Assembly (NCBI RefSeq): GCF_042094015.1
Contig: NZ_JBELDZ010000017.1
Location: 1 to 37,739 of the forward strand
Direction: 5' to 3'
DNA from: Aurantibacter sp042094015
GTDB lineage: Bacteria > Bacteroidota > Bacteroidia > Flavobacteriales > Flavobacteriaceae
Length of the DNA: 37,739 bases
Shown: positions 8,559 to 16,778 of the stretch, in pieces
How the letters are laid out: every line of letters begins with the position of its first letter
Position numbering within the stretch: the first letter of the stretch is position 1
Position numbers and translations under genes: made by a program
Notes under the pieces: generated by a model
Told to the model about the DNA's origin: nothing
Databases searched by the model: none
The model's input: the letters and a program-made list of their open reading frames with translations, nothing else

Positions 8559-10991
8559 ATGAAAAAACTAATTATCCTATCGTTTTTAGCAATTCTATGT
8601 TCTGGAATTTTATTTGCACAAGAAAGAAATTGTGCTTCAATGGAAAATTTAGAGTATAGAAAGAGTATTGATTCTAGCTTGGAACAAAAAATGTTGCAAA
8701 TTGAAGAGTTTACGTCACAAAAAATGGCGCAAATGAACCAATCATCTCAAAAAATATCAGGTGATATTATTACAATTCCTGTTGTAGTACACGTTTTATA
8801 TAGGAATAGTACAGAGAATATAAGTGAAGCACAAATTCAATCTCAGTTAGACGTACTAAATGAGGATTTTAGACGTACAAATGTAGATGCAGATAATACT
8901 TGGTCTCAAGCAGCGGATACACAAATCGAATTTTGTCTTTCTAAAGTAGATCCAAATGGTAATGCAACTTCAGGAATTACTAGAAAATCTACAACTCGAA
9001 GAGATTGGGGTACTAGTGATGATATGAAACGTTCTACTAGTGGAGGAATAAATCCTTGGAACACAAGTGAATATTTAAATATGTGGATTGTTCCACAAAT
9101 GTTAAACGCTCAAGGTGGAACTATTTTAGGTTATGCACAATTTCCTGGTGGTGCAGCTGCTACAGATGGTTGTGTAATGTCTTATAATTACTTTGGGAGA
9201 ACAGGTGCTGTTTCTGCACCTTTTGATGGTGGTAGAACAACAACACATGAAATAGGTCACTTTTTAAACTTACGTCATATTTGGGGAGATTCAAACTGTG
9301 GAAACGATTTTGTTAGCGATACTCCAACGCATCAAACATCAAATGGAGGTTGTCCAACAGGAAGAACATCTTGTGGGTCTTTAGATATGTATCAAAATTA
9401 TATGGATTACACAAACGACTCTTGTATGAATTTATTTACAACAGGTCAAAAAAATAGAATGCGTTCTGTTTTAGCTTCTGGTGGAGCAAGAAGAAGTTTG
9501 GCTTTATCAGATAAATGTGGAGCTGTTGTTACTCAACCAACTTGTTCGGATGGTATTCAAAACGGAACAGAAACTGGAGTTGATTGTGGTGGTTCATGTT
9601 CGCCTTGTCAAACAGGAAATCAATATTGCTCTTCTCAAGGAAATAGTGTTAATGATGAATATATTAGCAATGTAAAATTAGGAAGTATTAACAATAATTC
9701 TGGTGCTTTAACGTATTCGAATTTCACAAATATATCCACAGATTTAAATAAAGGTGATAGTTATACATTATCAGTTACTCCAACGTGGACAGGAACTAAA
9801 TATGATGAAGGAATTTCAGCTTGGATTGATTTTAATCAAGATGGTGATTTCACAGATTCAGGAGAACAAATTTTTTCTAACGCAGCATCTCAAACTAGTC
9901 CTGTAACAGGAACTATTTCCATACCTAGTTCAGCTTTGACAGGAGAAACAAGATTACGAATTTCGATGAAATATAATGGAACACCAACATCTTGTGAAGT
10001 CTTTGATTATGGAGAAGTTGAAGATTATACAGTAAATGTTGGCTCTGGAGGAACTACAGATCCAGATCCTACAACATGTACAGCTTCTGTGTCATCTTTT
10101 CCTTATTCTGAAAGTTTTGAAAGTGGTTTAGGCGCATGGTCTCAATCTACAAATGACAACATTGATTGGACAAGAACAAATGCAGCAACACCTTCTAGTT
10201 CTACTGGACCAACAAATGCCTCTCAAGGTTCTAACTATTTATTTGTTGAAGCTTCTGTACAAGGAACAGGATATCCAAATGCTCAAGCTGTATTAATTTC
10301 TCCATGTTTTAATTTAGCTTCTGTTTCAAATGGAAACTTTACATTTAAGTATCATATGTATGGTGATGCAGATATGGGAACTTTTTCTGTAGATGTTACT
10401 ACTAATGGAACAACTTGGATATCACTTTGGAGTCAAACTGGAAACAAAGGAAACAACTGGTTAGATGCAAGTATAAATCTATCAGATTACGATGGACAAA
10501 CAATTAAGCTTCGTTTTAACAGAACAACAGGTAGTACTTGGAAGGCAGATATTGCTATTGATGCCTTAAGTTTAACATCAGGAACTATATTTGCAGATAA
10601 ATGTGCTGGTGTAAGTGCTTACGTAAGTACAACAAGTTATAGTACTGGAGATCGTGTCACTTTTCAAGGCGATTTATATGAAAGAACAGCAACTGGATGG
10701 ATAAATCTTGGAGCTTGTGGAACTGCTAGAATTGAAACTTCTGGCTCTGTAAATAGTTTACAAGCATTAGAACTGTCTGTTTATCCAAATCCATTAAAAG
10801 GGAATATTTTATATATAAAATCTAATACTTTAAACATTGATTTTGTTATAGTTAATATGCTTGGTCAGCAAGTTGCTAAAGGTAATACTACTAATAAAAG
10901 TTTAGAAGTTAAAGACTTAGAATCTGGAATGTACTTAATTCAGTTTCATGTAAATAATACTATTGAAACTAGAAAGTTTATTAAACAATAA
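8559..10991 (+). CDS. Secreted M43 zinc metalloprotease with T9SS sorting domain
   Basis: This 810-residue exported pappalysin-type (MEROPS M43) protease starts with a signal peptide (about 1-20, ending FAQ). The catalytic domain has the extended zinc motif HEIGHFLNLRH (230-240) and a Met-turn region NYMDY. A short Cys-rich linker (DGIQNGTETGVDCGG) follows, then a GEVED-containing domain (about 355-493), a MAM-like jelly-roll region starting PYSESFES (from about 514), and a small aromatic-rich module at about 680-725 resembling a CBM5/12 chitin-binding domain. The C-terminus (from about 738, SVYPNP...) is a type A T9SS sorting domain, so the protein is probably exported by T9SS and attached or released at the cell surface. 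Its likely role is degradation of external protein, possibly on chitin-rich particles (inference). The gene is monocistronic between its own promoter and terminator. Confidence 0.93.
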   Translation: MKKLIILSFLAILCSGILFAQERNCASMENLEYRKSIDSSLEQKMLQIEEFTSQKMAQMNQSSQKISGDIITIPVVVHVLYRNSTENISEAQIQSQLDVLNEDFRRTNVDADNTWSQAADTQIEFCLSKVDPNGNATSGITRKSTTRRDWGTSDDMKRSTSGGINPWNTSEYLNMWIVPQMLNAQGGTILGYAQFPGGAAATDGCVMSYNYFGRTGAVSAPFDGGRTTTHEIGHFLNLRHIWGDSNCGNDFVSDTPTHQTSNGGCPTGRTSCGSLDMYQNYMDYTNDSCMNLFTTGQKNRMRSVLASGGARRSLALSDKCGAVVTQPTCSDGIQNGTETGVDCGGSCSPCQTGNQYCSSQGNSVNDEYISNVKLGSINNNSGALTYSNFTNISTDLNKGDSYTLSVTPTWTGTKYDEGISAWIDFNQDGDFTDSGEQIFSNAASQTSPVTGTISIPSSALTGETRLRISMKYNGTPTSCEVFDYGEVEDYTVNVGSGGTTDPDPTTCTASVSSFPYSESFESGLGAWSQSTNDNIDWTRTNAATPSSSTGPTNASQGSNYLFVEASVQGTGYPNAQAVLISPCFNLASVSNGNFTFKYHMYGDADMGTFSVDVTTNGTTWISLWSQTGNKGNNWLDASINLSDYDGQTIKLRFNRTTGSTWKADIAIDALSLTSGTIFADKCAGVSAYVSTTSYSTGDRVTFQGDLYERTATGWINLGACGTARIETSGSVNSLQALELSVYPNPLKGNILYIKSNTLNIDFVIVNMLGQQVAKGNTTNKSLEVKDLESGMYLIQFHVNNTIETRKFIKQ

Positions 10992-11015
10992 CCACAACAA
11001 TCAATTAACCAATAT

Positions 11016-11046
11016 AAAAAGACCTCGATAATTCGAGGTCTTTTTT
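11016..11046. terminator. Bidirectional terminator, M43 protease / exonuclease
   Basis: An A run, GACCTCGA, a short ATAAT loop, TCGAGGTC and a T run form a strong stem between the convergent M43 and exonuclease genes. Confidence 0.9.
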
Positions 11047-11070
11047 CTTTTGAACAAATTTTAATCATAA

Positions 11071-11784
11071 TTAAACGTGAAGAATTTCATCATCCTGTAA
11101 TATCAAATCACCTCGTAACCTCAAGAAAATTTGAGCAACTGCAATAGTATCTTTTTCGCAATAGGTGATAATTCGATCTATATCTTTTTCTTTATAATAA
11201 ACATTACAAACCTCACTGCCATCAATATCATCTTTTGGCGAAGGAATACCAAGTACGTTTGTTAGAAGCTTAAGAGAAGTATAGGTTTTATAATCTCCAA
11301 ATTTCCATAATTCTAAGGTGTCTAAATGTGGTACTTCCCAAGGTTTTTTTCCAAATAAATTTAACTTATATGGCAATTCTATATTATGAATAATCATACG
11401 TCTTGCTATGAAAGGAAAATCGAATTCCTTACCATTATGAGCACACAAAAGATGTTTAGTACTATTAAAATGAGATAATAAAAGTGATTTAAAGTCTTTT
11501 AATATTTTTGTTTCTGTACCAAAAAAAGAAGTTGTTCTAAATTTTCGCAAATCGCCTTGAATTGTAAAGTAACCAACGGATATACAAACTATTTTACCAA
11601 ATTCTGCCCAAATTCCTGCACGATCGTAAAACTCTTCAGCAGTAAATTCTTCTTTACGTTGGTATCGTGTTTTAGCTTCCCAAAGCTCTTTCTTAGCATC
11701 AGTCAATTCATTATAGAATTCTGTTTCTGGAACAGTTTCTATATCTAAAAACAAAATATGTTCTAAGTTGAGTTTGGTTATCAT
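11071..11784 (-). CDS. PolB-like 3'-5' exonuclease (DEDDy type)
   Basis: This stand-alone exonuclease domain resembles the proofreading domain of family B DNA polymerases (DNA_pol_B_exo2 type). All DEDDy motifs are visible: Exo I FLDIETV (Asp14, Glu16), Exo II HNGKEFDFP (Asp122) and Exo III YCEKD (Tyr208, Asp212). The 237-residue length covers only the nuclease, with no polymerase part, so it probably acts on DNA or RNA ends on its own; the biological substrate is unknown. It starts 24 bases after the serine hydrolase gene ends and is probably co-transcribed with it. Confidence 0.85.
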   Translation of the reverse strand: MITKLNLEHILFLDIETVPETEFYNELTDAKKELWEAKTRYQRKEEFTAEEFYDRAGIWAEFGKIVCISVGYFTIQGDLRKFRTTSFFGTETKILKDFKSLLLSHFNSTKHLLCAHNGKEFDFPFIARRMIIHNIELPYKLNLFGKKPWEVPHLDTLELWKFGDYKTYTSLKLLTNVLGIPSPKDDIDGSEVCNVYYKEKDIDRIITYCEKDTIAVAQIFLRLRGDLILQDDEILHV

Positions 11785-11808
11785 ATTTTTAATGTTTTTA
11801 AAGAATTT

Positions 11809-12960
11809 TTATTGTTCCATCATTTTATAAGCTTCTTCAATATATAAGCCAATATCATCTGTAAAAACTCCTACGCCTTGATCTGGAGATTTTTGATGTC
11901 CTAAACGTACAATAATTACATTATCTGTTGGTTCTACAATAACATATTGTCCTAAATGTCCACGCATCATAAAAAAGCTCTTATCACCTCTTTTTTGAAG
12001 CCACCAACCATAACCATATTGCGGACTAGAAGGAAACTTAGGGACTATAGATTTAGCAACAAATGCAGAATCTAAAATTTGTTTACCATTCCATTTTCCG
12101 TAATCTTTATATAACTTCCCAAAACGTGCAAAGTCTTTTGCATTACTAGCAATACAGCAGTAGGCTTTTACCAAATCATGAGACTCGCTATCTACTTGCC
12201 AAAGTGTTTCGTTTTCACTTCCTAAAGGCTTCCAAAAGCTTTCTTCAAAGTATTTATATAGTTTTTTACCCGTTGCTTTTTCTATTACCATTGCTAGCAT
12301 TTGTGTATCTCCACTAGCATATTTAAAAGTTTGTCCTGGCTCATTAACTACCTTTAAGCCATTCATTACTTTAGCTAAATCATCGTCAAAATAAGCTCTA
12401 GTTGTTATAGATAATGGTGAATAATATTTTTCATCCCAATTAGTACCAGAACTCATTGTAGATAAATCTCCAACAGTCATATTTGCTGCTTTACTATCAC
12501 AAAATGTCGGAAGGAAATCACAAACTGGTTGATCTAAGTTTTTTATGTAACCCTCCATAACAGCTTTTCCTAATAACCCAGACACATAGCTTTTTGCCAT
12601 ACTAAAGGAGTTTGATTTGCTTTTTGGTCCAAAACCATCGTAATATTCTTCAAACCAAACACTATCATTTTTAATAATTACGTAAGCAATTGTTCCCCAA
12701 TCTTTGTTTGCTTTAGCTAAACGGTCTGTTGGTTGTACTGAATTATAGTTATTATGATTTTTCCAAGGTTGAGGTTTATCAATGTTTATGATTTGATTAT
12801 CAAACTCTTTATAATCTTCTAAATATGCTGTAGTGTAACCATTCATATAAATGGTTCTAACCGCTTTTATTAAATAATCTGTATCAGTAATGTAAAGCGT
12901 AACAACTAATAGGCTGATTACTACTAATAATAATTTAATTATTTTTTTTATGAATTTCAT
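11809..12960 (-). CDS. Serine hydrolase, class C beta-lactamase fold
   Basis: This 383-residue protein of the beta-lactamase/esterase (NylB-like) superfamily has an N-terminal membrane segment (about residues 7-25) with its catalytic domain outside the cytoplasm. The nucleophile motif is SMAK (Ser120, Lys123). A YASGDTQ segment near residue 214 is the probable second-motif Tyr, and RGHLGQY near the C-terminus replaces the KTG box. Peptidase, esterase or amidase activity is possible; the sequence does not identify the substrate, and antibiotic resistance should not be assumed. A TATATTTA box at 12979-12986 on the minus strand is a possible -7 element. Confidence 0.85.
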   Translation of the reverse strand: MKFIKKIIKLLLVVISLLVVTLYITDTDYLIKAVRTIYMNGYTTAYLEDYKEFDNQIINIDKPQPWKNHNNYNSVQPTDRLAKANKDWGTIAYVIIKNDSVWFEEYYDGFGPKSKSNSFSMAKSYVSGLLGKAVMEGYIKNLDQPVCDFLPTFCDSKAANMTVGDLSTMSSGTNWDEKYYSPLSITTRAYFDDDLAKVMNGLKVVNEPGQTFKYASGDTQMLAMVIEKATGKKLYKYFEESFWKPLGSENETLWQVDSESHDLVKAYCCIASNAKDFARFGKLYKDYGKWNGKQILDSAFVAKSIVPKFPSSPQYGYGWWLQKRGDKSFFMMRGHLGQYVIVEPTDNVIIVRLGHQKSPDQGVGVFTDDIGLYIEEAYKMMEQ

Positions 12961-13050
12961 GCAATAGAATTAGTAACCTAAATATAGGGATTTTTAAAAG
13001 TTATTGATATAATTTTTTATTAAAAGTAACCAGAAGTAAGTGAGTCGCTA

Positions 13051-13524
13051 CTAAAACAACGATTGTTGTTTATAAGGATTCTCATGTTCTAATAACCATT
13101 TTTTACGATGTAATCCGCTAGCATAACCTGTTAAACTTCCATCTGTTCCAATAACACGATGACATGGAATTATAACAGGAATTGGGTTTTTACTATTTGC
13201 ATTTGCCACAGCTCTTATAGCTTTAACATTTCCTATTTTTTTTGATAAATCTAAATAAGAACAGGTTTTGTTATATGGAATTTTAGATAAACCATTCCAA
13301 ACCATTTTTTGAAAATCTGTACCTTGAGGATTTAATTTTAAACTAAATTCGGTACGTTCTCCATTAAAATATTCGTTAAGTTGATAAACACAATCTTCTA
13401 AACATTCCGGAATAACATCTGTTGTTTTTTCTTCTGAATTTAATATAGAAACAAATTGAATACCATTTATATCCCCACAAATCCTAGTAAATCCTAAAGG
13501 TGAAGAGATAATGCATTCTTCCAT
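13051..13524 (-). CDS. ogt: Methylated-DNA-protein-cysteine methyltransferase
   Basis: This suicide DNA-repair protein transfers alkyl groups from O6-alkylguanine or O4-alkylthymine to its own cysteine. The 157-residue protein carries the PCHRVIG active-site motif with acceptor Cys121, then GSLTGYASGLHRKKWLLEHE, the usual C-terminal segment. The helix-turn-helix part (about residues 80-110) is intact. No Ada regulatory domain is present, so it is the constitutive Ogt type. The start overlaps the stop of the upstream CNNM gene by one base (TAATG), indicating translational coupling. Confidence 0.94.
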   Translation of the reverse strand: MEECIISSPLGFTRICGDINGIQFVSILNSEEKTTDVIPECLEDCVYQLNEYFNGERTEFSLKLNPQGTDFQKMVWNGLSKIPYNKTCSYLDLSKKIGNVKAIRAVANANSKNPIPVIIPCHRVIGTDGSLTGYASGLHRKKWLLEHENPYKQQSLF

Positions 13525-14609
13525 TATGATGATGTTTTTTCTGAGTCTAAAAGACCCAATTTTTTAGCACGAGATTCCCAACTTTTTCTAGCTAATAATT
13601 GTAAGTCAGAAATGCTATCGCTTTCGTCCATAATTTCTAAACCTAGAAGTGTTTCTATAACATCTTCCATAGTAACTATACCACTTACACTTCCATACTC
13701 GTCTACAACCAAAGCCATATGGTTTCTGGTTTGAATTAATTCTTCAAATAATGTAGGAATAGGTTTATTGCGCTCAACAATTATAATATGTCGCTTTAAT
13801 TCTATTAATTTTTTAGAACCATTGCCAAGCGCCATTTCTTTAAAAATTTCGTCTTTAAGAACCAAACCTTTTATATTGTCTGGACTATTACTGTAAATAG
13901 GTATTCTAGAAAAACGAAGATTCATATTCTTATTAAAAAACTCTTCTACAGTTGCATTTTCGTCTTCAGATTTTAAAACCGTTCTTGGTGTCATAACATC
14001 TTTTGCAAAGACATCTTTAAATGTTAAAAGATTTTTAATGATTTTACTTTCGTTTTTTTGAAAAACACCTTCTTCTTCAGCCATATCTGCCATAACCAAA
14101 AAGCCTTCTCTACTTAAAACGCTTCCATGACCTTTTCCACCAATAAGTTTTGTAGTTAATTGTAAAACCCATAAAATACCTGTCCATTTTAAAGGAAATA
14201 TTAAAACGGTTAATGCTTTAGAGGTAAAATTGGCTAAACCTTTCCAATAGGTTGCTCCAATAGTTTTTGGGATTATTTCTGATGCAATTAAGATTAAAAG
14301 TGTCATTATTGCTGAGACAACTCCAACAGTATTTATACCAAAAAATTCTATTTTATAAGGTAAATCTTCTGCTGCAATACCAACCATCATAGCACCTAAG
14401 GTGTGTGCAATAGTATTTAGTGTAAGAATTGCAATTAGAGGTTTGTCTACATCTTCTTTTAAAGCCTCTAAAGTAGTAGCATAAGCTTTACCTTCTTGTT
14501 TTTTTACTTTAAGAAATGTTGGTGTTATACTTAAAAGCACTGCTTCTAAAATAGAACATAAAAATGAAAAAAATATAGATACGGTTGCCCAAAGTAAGAG
14601 TGCAGTCAT
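13524..14609 (-). CDS. CNNM/DUF21 membrane protein with CBS pair
   Basis: This 361-residue protein of the CNNM/CorC (hemolysin C-like) family, implicated in Mg2+ or other divalent-ion transport, has a DUF21 transmembrane domain with about three to four hydrophobic segments in residues 1-150. It is followed by a CBS-domain pair (from about VMTPRTVL, with FSRIPIYSNSPDNIKGLV in the first and MALVVDEYGSVSGIVTMEDVIETLLG in the second). It ends about 35 residues after the second CBS domain and lacks the CorC/HlyC C-terminal domain common in longer relatives. The end looks natural, as the stop couples directly to ogt. Regulation by nucleotide binding at the CBS pair is inferred. Confidence 0.87.
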   Translation of the reverse strand: MTALLLWATVSIFFSFLCSILEAVLLSITPTFLKVKKQEGKAYATTLEALKEDVDKPLIAILTLNTIAHTLGAMMVGIAAEDLPYKIEFFGINTVGVVSAIMTLLILIASEIIPKTIGATYWKGLANFTSKALTVLIFPLKWTGILWVLQLTTKLIGGKGHGSVLSREGFLVMADMAEEEGVFQKNESKIIKNLLTFKDVFAKDVMTPRTVLKSEDENATVEEFFNKNMNLRFSRIPIYSNSPDNIKGLVLKDEIFKEMALGNGSKKLIELKRHIIIVERNKPIPTLFEELIQTRNHMALVVDEYGSVSGIVTMEDVIETLLGLEIMDESDSISDLQLLARKSWESRAKKLGLLDSEKTSS

Positions 14610-15126
14610 TTTATTGTTTAGTTTTTTACTAAAATATAAAATTGAAATGAATTGGTTGTGGTAAATACGAAATGTTTGTTTTATTCTTACTCAATACACA
14701 ATAAGTTTGAAATTTGCGGTAGCGAAGTGAGCTGTATGTACGATTTCTCGTTAAGGCTGGAAATGATTTAGAATTTTAAATTGTATTTAGTCATATCGAC
14801 TAATGTAGACATCTCATTAGATTCTGCTTTTTAGCAGAATGACAAATAGAGATAAATTGCTATATTCTAAACGAAAAGTTGGTTCAACTTGTTTTGTTAA
14901 GATGACTAAAATATGAATTGAACTCGAATTTTATAACCCCATTTTATCAAGATTATCATTTGAATTATTTGTAATATTATTACAGTTAATATCGTGTTAG
15001 GAATAATATAATATGGCATTAAATATTTTAAAGGTTATAAGGCCTATGACACAAAAGGTTTTCAGCCTTTGTTAAAAACTTGTTGAAAAGCTCTTTCGAA
15101 AAATAAAGGCTTTATTGTACTTTTCT
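14610..15126. other. Intergenic stretch without protein gene
   Basis: Part of the largest gene-free gap (14610-15385). No ORF with a credible start or family match was seen on either strand. It contains a hairpin element (14811-14853), a small inverted repeat TTAGTC/GACTAA (14787-14803), a less AT-rich patch around 14716-14760 (GCGGTAGCGAAGTGAGC), and the imperfect palindrome ACAAAAGGTTTTCAGCCTTTGT near 15050-15072. TTTAGTCAT (14786-14794) and ATGACTAAA (14902-14910) form a longer-range inverted repeat around the hairpin. Confidence 0.6.
14811..14853. repeat. REP-like hairpin element
   Basis: ATTCTGCT, TTTT, AGCAGAAT form a perfect 8-bp hairpin (14821-14840). The stem continues past small internal loops with ATT/AAT and ATCTC/GAGAT to 14811 and 14853. 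From memory, hairpins of the form GATTCTGC...GCAGAATGACA recur between genes in flavobacterial genomes. Only one copy is in this window, so repetition is not shown here. Confidence 0.4.
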
Positions 15127-15134
15127 TTAATTTG
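15127..15134 (+). promoter_or_regulatory. -7-like element before the structured RNA
   Basis: TTAATTTG matches TAnnTTTG except at position two. It would place transcription start at about 15139-15140, exactly where the 5' arm of the long helix in the downstream RNA begins. No clear -33 TTG at normal spacing was found. Confidence 0.4.
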
Positions 15135-15138
15135 CACC

Positions 15139-15337
15139 TAAGTGCGATGCTATTGAAGTTTCGGTAGTTGCCCCCAAAAAAAAACTATAAGAGTGCAATC
15201 TTATAGTCTTTTGGATTAATTAAAATATAGAGGAAATGGATAGCATTTACTTAATTTTAATTATTATTATCTTACGTGAAACACGTAAGAAGTAATTTTC
15301 AGGCTTGCTAATTAAAAGATTAGTGAGCCTTTTTTTT
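15139..15337 (+). ncRNA. Structured small RNA, possibly 6S-like
   Basis: The DNA encodes a foldable RNA of about 200 nt. The 5' arm 15139-15153 (AAGTGCGATGCTAT core) pairs with 15240-15253 (ATAGCATTTACTT core) in about 14 pairs with one bulged C. Inside lies a perfect 9-bp hairpin, ACTATAAGA (15184-15192) with TCTTATAGT (15199-15207), extended by CC-AAAA/TTTT-GG across a small loop. The remaining inner strands form a large bubble. A second perfect hairpin, CTTACGTG-AAA-CACGTAAG, is at 15271-15289, and a terminator ends the unit. A rod with closing helix, central bubble and terminal hairpin is the plan of 6S RNA, and Rfam holds a 6S-Flavo family; that identity is an inference. Long terminator leaders or cis elements are alternatives, but the next gene on this strand is far away. 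Confidence 0.5.
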
Positions 15338-15338
15338 G
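15300..15338 (+). terminator. Terminator of the structured RNA
   Basis: AGGCTTGCTAAT (15300 region) pairs with ATTAGTGAGCCT (two wobbles) and is followed by eight T at 15331-15337. The T run is on the + strand only, so it cannot serve hemB, which is transcribed the other way. It is therefore evidence for a + strand transcript in this gap. Confidence 0.75.
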
Positions 15339-15385
15339 TATTGATAACTGGTACAAATATAATTTTTTTTTAATAACTGAACCAT

Positions 15386-16378
15386 TTAACTTTGAATTAT
15401 TTTAACCACATCTTTAGCAAAATAACTTGCAATAACATCTGCGCCAGCACGTTTTATGGCTGTAATTTGTTCCATCATAACCGCATCATGATCTAACCAA
15501 CCTTTTTCTGCGGCTGCTTTTAACATAGAATACTCACCAGAAACTTGATAAACTGCTACAGGAACATCTACCGCATTTTTAATATCTCTAACAATATCTA
15601 AGTAGCATAAACCTGGCTTAACCATAACAATATCTGCACCTTCATCTATATCCATTTCGGTTTCTCTAATGGCTTCAAAACGATTAGCATAATCCATTTG
15701 ATAGGTTTTTTTATCCTTTGGAATTTCTTGCATATCTACAGGAGCAGAATCTAATGCGTCTCTAAATGGTCCGTAAAAAGCCGAAGCATATTTAGCCGAA
15801 TAACTCATAATTCCTGTGTCTGTAAAACCGTCGTCTTCCAAAGCTTCTCGAATGGTTAAAATTCGGCCATCCATCATATCGCTTGGTGCTACAAAATTTG
15901 CGCCTGCTTGTGCGTGAGAAATACTCATTTCTGCTAAAAACTCGTTTGTAGCATCGTTTACTACTTTTCCGTTTTCTATAATTCCGTCGTGGCCAAATTC
16001 AGAATATGGATCTAAAGCCACATCTGTCATTACCAACATATCTGGACATACGTTTTTTACTGTTTTAATGGCACGTTGCATTAAACCATCTGGATTTATA
16101 GCTTCTTTTCCAGCGTTATCTTTTAAATTGTCTGAGACTTTTACAAACAATAAAACTGATTTTAATCCAAGAGCCCACAGTTCTTTTATTTCGTTTTCTA
16201 ATAAATCTAAACTGTATCTAAAATAGTTAGGCATAGAAGCTATTTCTTCTTTTACACCTTTTCCTTCTACTATAAAAAGCGGTACTAAAAAGTCTGAAGG
16301 AGCAATTATAGTTTCGCGAACTAAACTTCTAACAGCTTCGTTGGTTCTTAATCTTCTATTTCTTCTTAATGGATACAT
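15386..16378 (-). CDS. hemB: Delta-aminolevulinic acid dehydratase (porphobilinogen synthase)
   Basis: HemB condenses two 5-aminolevulinate molecules to porphobilinogen in the cytoplasm. The 330-residue protein has the RNRRLR N-terminal segment and both Schiff-base lysines: Lys196 in MSYSAKYASAFYGPFR and Lys254 in VMVKPG. The metal-site segment reads DVALDPYSEFGHDG (119-132). Asp replaces the cysteines of the zinc enzymes, as in plant-type enzymes, which suggests Mg2+ rather than Zn2+ dependence. It is the last gene of the EI24-hemF-ychJ-hemB run, 26 bases after the YchJ-like gene. Confidence 0.97.
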   Translation of the reverse strand: MYPLRRNRRLRTNEAVRSLVRETIIAPSDFLVPLFIVEGKGVKEEIASMPNYFRYSLDLLENEIKELWALGLKSVLLFVKVSDNLKDNAGKEAINPDGLMQRAIKTVKNVCPDMLVMTDVALDPYSEFGHDGIIENGKVVNDATNEFLAEMSISHAQAGANFVAPSDMMDGRILTIREALEDDGFTDTGIMSYSAKYASAFYGPFRDALDSAPVDMQEIPKDKKTYQMDYANRFEAIRETEMDIDEGADIVMVKPGLCYLDIVRDIKNAVDVPVAVYQVSGEYSMLKAAAEKGWLDHDAVMMEQITAIKRAGADVIASYFAKDVVKIIQS

Positions 16379-16404
16379 ATTTAAAGTCTTCGGTTGTTAT
16401 TTTG

Positions 16405-16770
16405 TTATTCAGCAAAACCTAAGTAATACCAAACATTGTCTTCTTTTACAAATTTAGAGTTTTCATGGATAACATCTTGAACTCCATCTTCAGAAAAATA
16501 GGCATTAAATTTCACGGTATCTAAAGTTGATTTTATGATTTCTAGTTTTAACCATTCTACAGATTTTGCCCAATTTACAATAGCTGTTTTTTCTTTGATT
16601 GGTCTTGTGCTTTCGTGATGTGTTTGCATTAAATAATCACCATTAACTAATACAAATGCCGAATATCTTGAGCGCATTAACTGCTCTGCTGTTTCGGTTT
16701 TCCCACCATTTTTATGGTAGACTTTACAGCAGTTTTGGTAAGTTTTGTTATTTCCACAGTAGCAATTCAT
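16405..16770 (-). CDS. YchJ-like SEC-C metal-binding protein
   Basis: This small YchJ-family protein (121 residues from the ATG at 16770) has the SEC-C zinc motif at the N-terminus: CYCGNNKTYQNCC (Cys3, Cys5, Cys14, Cys15). The YchJ M-domain (NTF2-like fold) follows, with the AEQLMRSRYSAFVLVNGDYLMQTHH signature split across 28-52. The biochemical function is unknown. An in-frame TTG at 16788 would add six residues but lies inside hemF; the ATG puts the zinc motif at residue 3, as in relatives, so it is preferred. It starts 8 bases after the hemF stop and is clearly in the same operon. Confidence 0.85.
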   Translation of the reverse strand: MNCYCGNNKTYQNCCKVYHKNGGKTETAEQLMRSRYSAFVLVNGDYLMQTHHESTRPIKEKTAIVNWAKSVEWLKLEIIKSTLDTVKFNAYFSEDGVQDVIHENSKFVKEDNVWYYLGFAE

Positions 16771-16778
16771 TGTTTTTT

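Noticed and set aside
8450..8659. 69-codon + strand frame overlapping the start of the M43 protease
   Set aside because: It covers the protease promoter and the first 100 bases of the real gene in another frame, and shows no family likeness.
11809..12960. The serine hydrolase as an antibiotic-resistance beta-lactamase
   Set aside because: SxxK is shared by many esterases and peptidases; the membrane anchor and the altered third motif do not point to a beta-lactamase.
15184..15212. The ACTATAAGA/TCTTATAGT hairpin as a terminator of its own
   Set aside because: The downstream T run is short and interrupted, and the stem sits inside a larger foldable unit that has a better terminator at its end.
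15139..15337. The structured RNA as tmRNA, RNase P RNA or SRP RNA
   Set aside because: No tRNA-like ends or tag frame, too short for RNase P RNA, and no GGAAG-type SRP tip motif.
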